The notes under the pieces are model-generated. The model saw nothing but the letters and a program-made list of their open reading frames with translations, was not told where the DNA came from and made no database searches. DNA of 19,537 nucleotides. Source: an uncultured Eubacteriales bacterium. Its GTDB lineage: Bacteria > Bacillota > Clostridia > Christensenellales > Borkfalkiaceae. Positions 18,067 through 19,537 of this stretch are shown here, in pieces. Position 1 is the stretch's first letter, and each line of letters begins with the position of its first letter. Location of the stretch: NCBI GenBank assembly GCA_900547645.1, contig URHP01000028.1:1-19537 (forward strand), in the 5' to 3' direction. The position numbers and the translations under genes are program-made.

Positions 18067-18099
18067 GCAGCCCCGCCGGCCGGAAGCCGGCGGGGCTGC
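18067..18099. terminator. Strong hairpin between convergent genes
   Basis: A perfect 14-bp GC-rich stem (GCAGCCCCGCCGGC / GCCGGCGGGGCTGC) with a 5-base loop lies between the rhomboid stop (18059) and the stop of the convergent minus-strand gene (18105). It would form in both transcripts. Neither side has a T-tract, so it may act as a 3'-end stabiliser or an atypical bidirectional terminator. Confidence 0.55.
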
Positions 18100-18104
18100 G
18101 CAGA

Positions 18105-18494
18105 TCAAGGACCTGTCCTTTCAAAGATGCATTCCCGGCGGAAGCGTTTGAGCGCTTCGAGATATTTTTCGGAGAGTTCCAGATTGTAGCGCTGCTTCTC
18201 TTCATACGAGAGCGTGGCATAGTACTCCTTGTCCGTGAGCCTTCCGATCGCGTCCGAGACTTCGCCCTCTTCCAAAAGCAATTTTTTGACCTTGAGATAG
18301 AACGCGTCGGGCGTTTCCCCGCGGATGGCATCCGTCACTTTCCCGACGAAATAGCGCTCCATCTTGCTCTCGCTGATGCCCTGCGCGCGGGCATCGCGGC
18401 GGCAGGCGTCCAGTTCCTGCCCGCACCGCTCCCAGAATCCCCGCTTCATGCGCGCCTTCGCTTCTTTTGCAAGCATCTTGAGCGTACGTTCCAT
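18105..18494 (-). CDS. Hypothetical protein, charged and helical
   Basis: I do not recognise this 129-residue protein. It is rich in Lys, Arg and Glu, and looks mostly alpha-helical (MERTLKMLAKEAKARMKRGF; LSYEEKQRYNLELSEKYLEAL). Two cysteines lie near the N-terminus (WERCGQELDACRRDA) and one near the C-terminus. There is no signal peptide or membrane segment. The ATG has only a weak GGGT-type ribosome binding site. It follows rpsU on the same strand but the strong rpsU terminator separates them, so it needs its own promoter; a TGTCGAA (0A-box-like) sequence lies 23 bases upstream of its ATG. Codon use is like its neighbours, which supports a real gene. Confidence 0.72.
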   Translation of the reverse strand: MERTLKMLAKEAKARMKRGFWERCGQELDACRRDARAQGISESKMERYFVGKVTDAIRGETPDAFYLKVKKLLLEEGEVSDAIGRLTDKEYYATLSYEEKQRYNLELSEKYLEALKRFRRECIFERTGP

Positions 18495-18516
18495 AATTCT
18501 ACCCGATCACTCCCGT

Positions 18517-18523
18517 TTCGACA
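18517..18523 (-). promoter_or_regulatory. Candidate 0A box upstream of the 129-residue gene
   Basis: A perfect TGTCGAA on the minus strand lies in the short gap between the rpsU terminator and the start of the downstream gene. It is a single 7-base match; a sequence this short is expected about twice by chance in 19.5 kb on both strands, but seldom in intergenic DNA. Confidence 0.3.
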
Positions 18524-18544
18524 TGAAAATTCAAAAATTGCAAG

Positions 18545-18573
18545 AAAAAATCCGTAACGCAACCGTTACGGAT
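18545..18573 (-). terminator. Rho-independent terminator of rpsU
   Basis: On the minus strand a perfect 10-bp stem (ATCCGTAACG / CGTTACGGAT) with a four-base loop runs into a T-tract. It starts about 10 bases past the rpsU stop codon. Confidence 0.93.
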
Positions 18574-18583
18574 CTTTTGTTTC

Positions 18584-18760
18584 TCAGTTTCTGCTTCTTT
18601 TGCGGGCGGCTTCCGCCTTCTTGCGCTTCTTCACGGAAGGCTTCTCGTAGAACTCCTTCTTGCGGAGATCTCCGATGATGCCGTCGCGGGAGCACTTTCT
18701 CTTGAAACGGCGAAGCGCACTTTCGAGATTCTCGTTTTCTCCGACTCTGATCGTGGACAT
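18584..18760 (-). CDS. rpsU: Ribosomal protein S21
   Basis: S21 is a small basic 30S protein involved in translation initiation. The product of 58 residues begins [20 protein letters not shown] and ends in a Lys/Arg-rich tail ([15 protein letters not shown]), both typical. The frame is open upstream to 18838, but ATG 18760 is chosen because of its strong AAGGAGG site and because it matches the conserved S21 start; the upstream ATG overlaps the promoter. It is transcribed alone, from a perfect promoter to a strong terminator. Confidence 0.97.
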   Translation of the reverse strand: MSTIRVGENENLESALRRFKRKCSRDGIIGDLRKKEFYEKPSVKKRKKAEAARKRSRN

Positions 18761-18809
18761 ATTCAACCCTCCTTCGCCGCAGCACTTACTTGCATTTACA
18801 TGCTCGGAT

Positions 18810-18838
18810 ATTATAGCAAAACAGGAAAGACTTGTCAA
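18810..18838 (-). promoter_or_regulatory. Consensus sigma-A promoter of rpsU
   Basis: TTGACA (18833-18838), exactly 17 bases, and TATAAT (18810-18815): a perfect match to the sigma-A consensus, as expected for a highly expressed ribosomal gene. The leader would be about 43 bases. Confidence 0.92.
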
Positions 18839-18868
18839 TTTTTTTCGCCCCGCCGCACAAAAAAAATT

Positions 18869-19497
18869 TCAGCGGATCCGCGCGGAAAGTTCGCAAAGAT
18901 ATTCATAGGATGCGCGGAGCTCTTCGGGTTTTTCATAGTCGCGCGAATAATTTTCAATGAGCACCGCGCCGTAAAAGCCAAGATCGCGCAGCCGTTCGAA
19001 CAACTCCCCGAACGGGAACACTCCCTTCCCCGGGAGGCACATTTTCCCCGCGGCGTCCACGTCGCTCACATGCACGGTGACAAGGTCTTCCCCCATCTCC
19101 GCAAGGTATTCGCGCCAGTCGTAACCGGAAATGCGCGCCTGTTTGATGTCCAGCACGCCCCCCAGTCCGGGGCACGCCTTTTTCAGCTCCGTGAACACGC
19201 CGGGGCGGTTATACAGCGCCCATTCCACGTTCTCGTAGCACAGCCGCACGCCGTACTCCCTGCATACGGAAAAAATATTCGCCGTTTCGGCGGCGGAACG
19301 GGGCAGATTTTCACGGAAGGTGCGCTTGATGCGCGCAATGCCGTGAAAGGTATAGTTGCGCGCGCCCAGATTGCGCGCGGACGCCATCGCCTTTTTCAGC
19401 CAATCGTACGCGTCCGCCTTTACGCGCGGATGCTCCGCGTAGAGCTGCGGCTCGAACTGCGTGTTGAGCACGTGCACCGAATGCACCTTTACATCCC
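18869..19497 (-). CDS. Sugar phosphate isomerase/epimerase (xylose isomerase-like TIM barrel), 5'-truncated
   Basis: About 208 residues of the C-terminal part of an AP-endonuclease-2/xylose-isomerase-like barrel are present; the 5' end is lost where adapter sequence begins. Candidate metal ligands typical of the family are visible: Glu in LCYENVEW, Asp in GGVLDIKQA, His in VTVHVSD and Glu in AVLIENYS. The position after that Asp reads DIKQA, where many members have D-x-G-H; this may alter metal binding. Such enzymes isomerise or epimerise sugars or sugar acids; the substrate is not predictable. The frame stays open upstream of the GTG at 19486 (reading D-V-K before it), so that GTG is not necessarily the start. 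A T-rich stretch directly after the stop may end its transcript. Confidence 0.85.
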
Positions 19498-19537
19498 CTG
19501 TCTCTTATACACATCTGACGCTGCCGACGAATAGCCT
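19498..19537. other. Nextera transposon adapter read-through (artefact)
   Basis: From 19498 to 19530 the sequence equals the reverse complement of the Nextera read-1 adapter: the 19-base mosaic end CTGTCTCTTATACACATCT followed by GACGCTGCCGACGA. The last seven bases, ATAGCCT, are where an i5 index would start. This is library sequence, not genome, so the natural sequence ends at or before 19497. Confidence 0.97.

Noticed and set aside
17659..18189. Continuation of the first rhomboid frame to 18189 as a 269-residue protein
   Set aside because: After the A run the translation loses all rhomboid features and runs past the convergent gene's stop; the adjacent frame carries the conserved domain.
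18800..19534. Plus-strand reading frame near the right edge
   Set aside because: It is antisense to rpsU's promoter and the isomerase and ends within adapter sequence.

Overview
The window reads as ordinary chromosome from a GC-rich member of the Clostridia (Firmicutes). The evidence is the gene order ftsK/spoIIIE - rimO - pgsA - cinA - recA, a Spo0A with a near-canonical DNA-binding domain, a pcrA...ligA neighbourhood, strong GGAGG-type ribosome binding sites and consensus sigma-A promoters. The contig is probably from short-read (Nextera-type) sequencing, because the last 40 bases are library adapter. I did not find a defence system, CRISPR array, tRNA, rRNA or insertion sequence.

Layout. 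Almost everything is on the minus strand, so read from right to left. (a) 18.1-19.5 kb: a sugar-phosphate isomerase/epimerase cut off by adapter sequence, then rpsU with a perfect consensus promoter and a terminator, then an unrecognised 129-residue helical protein. (b) 17.38-18.06 kb, plus strand: a rhomboid intramembrane protease whose frame is broken by one base, divergent from the next block. (c) 11.6-17.3 kb: pcrA, an FAD-dependent oxidoreductase and ligA, closed by a terminator. (d) 10.7-11.6 kb: spo0A with its own promoter, two palindromes and candidate 0A boxes. (e) 9.9-10.5 kb: an isolated AT-rich 171-residue orphan with its own promoter and terminator. (f) 0-9.8 kb: ftsK, rimO, pgsA, cinA, recA, nadE and the first 27 codons of a family 1 glycoside hydrolase, with several overlapping stop/start codons that suggest translational coupling.

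How the genes fit together. Most of the content is DNA maintenance: RecA, PcrA, LigA and the FtsK DNA pump. NAD metabolism is interleaved with it. LigA consumes NAD+ and releases NMN, the CinA C-terminal domain belongs to the NMN deamidase family, and NadE makes NAD+; nadE overlaps the end of recA.

The most interesting observation is Spo0A. Its receiver domain has lost the phosphoacceptor aspartate (Ser53 instead), part of the acidic pocket and the conserved Thr, while its DNA-binding domain is almost unchanged. This suggests a master regulator no longer switched by the phosphorelay. CinA shows a parallel pattern: the N-terminal pyrophosphatase-like domain has lost its signature motifs while the C-terminal deamidase domain is intact. 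Other notable points are an 8 x 33 bp in-frame repeat in the FtsK linker, the near-leaderless pcrA transcript implied by its promoter, and paired palindromes exactly 42 bp apart upstream of spo0A.
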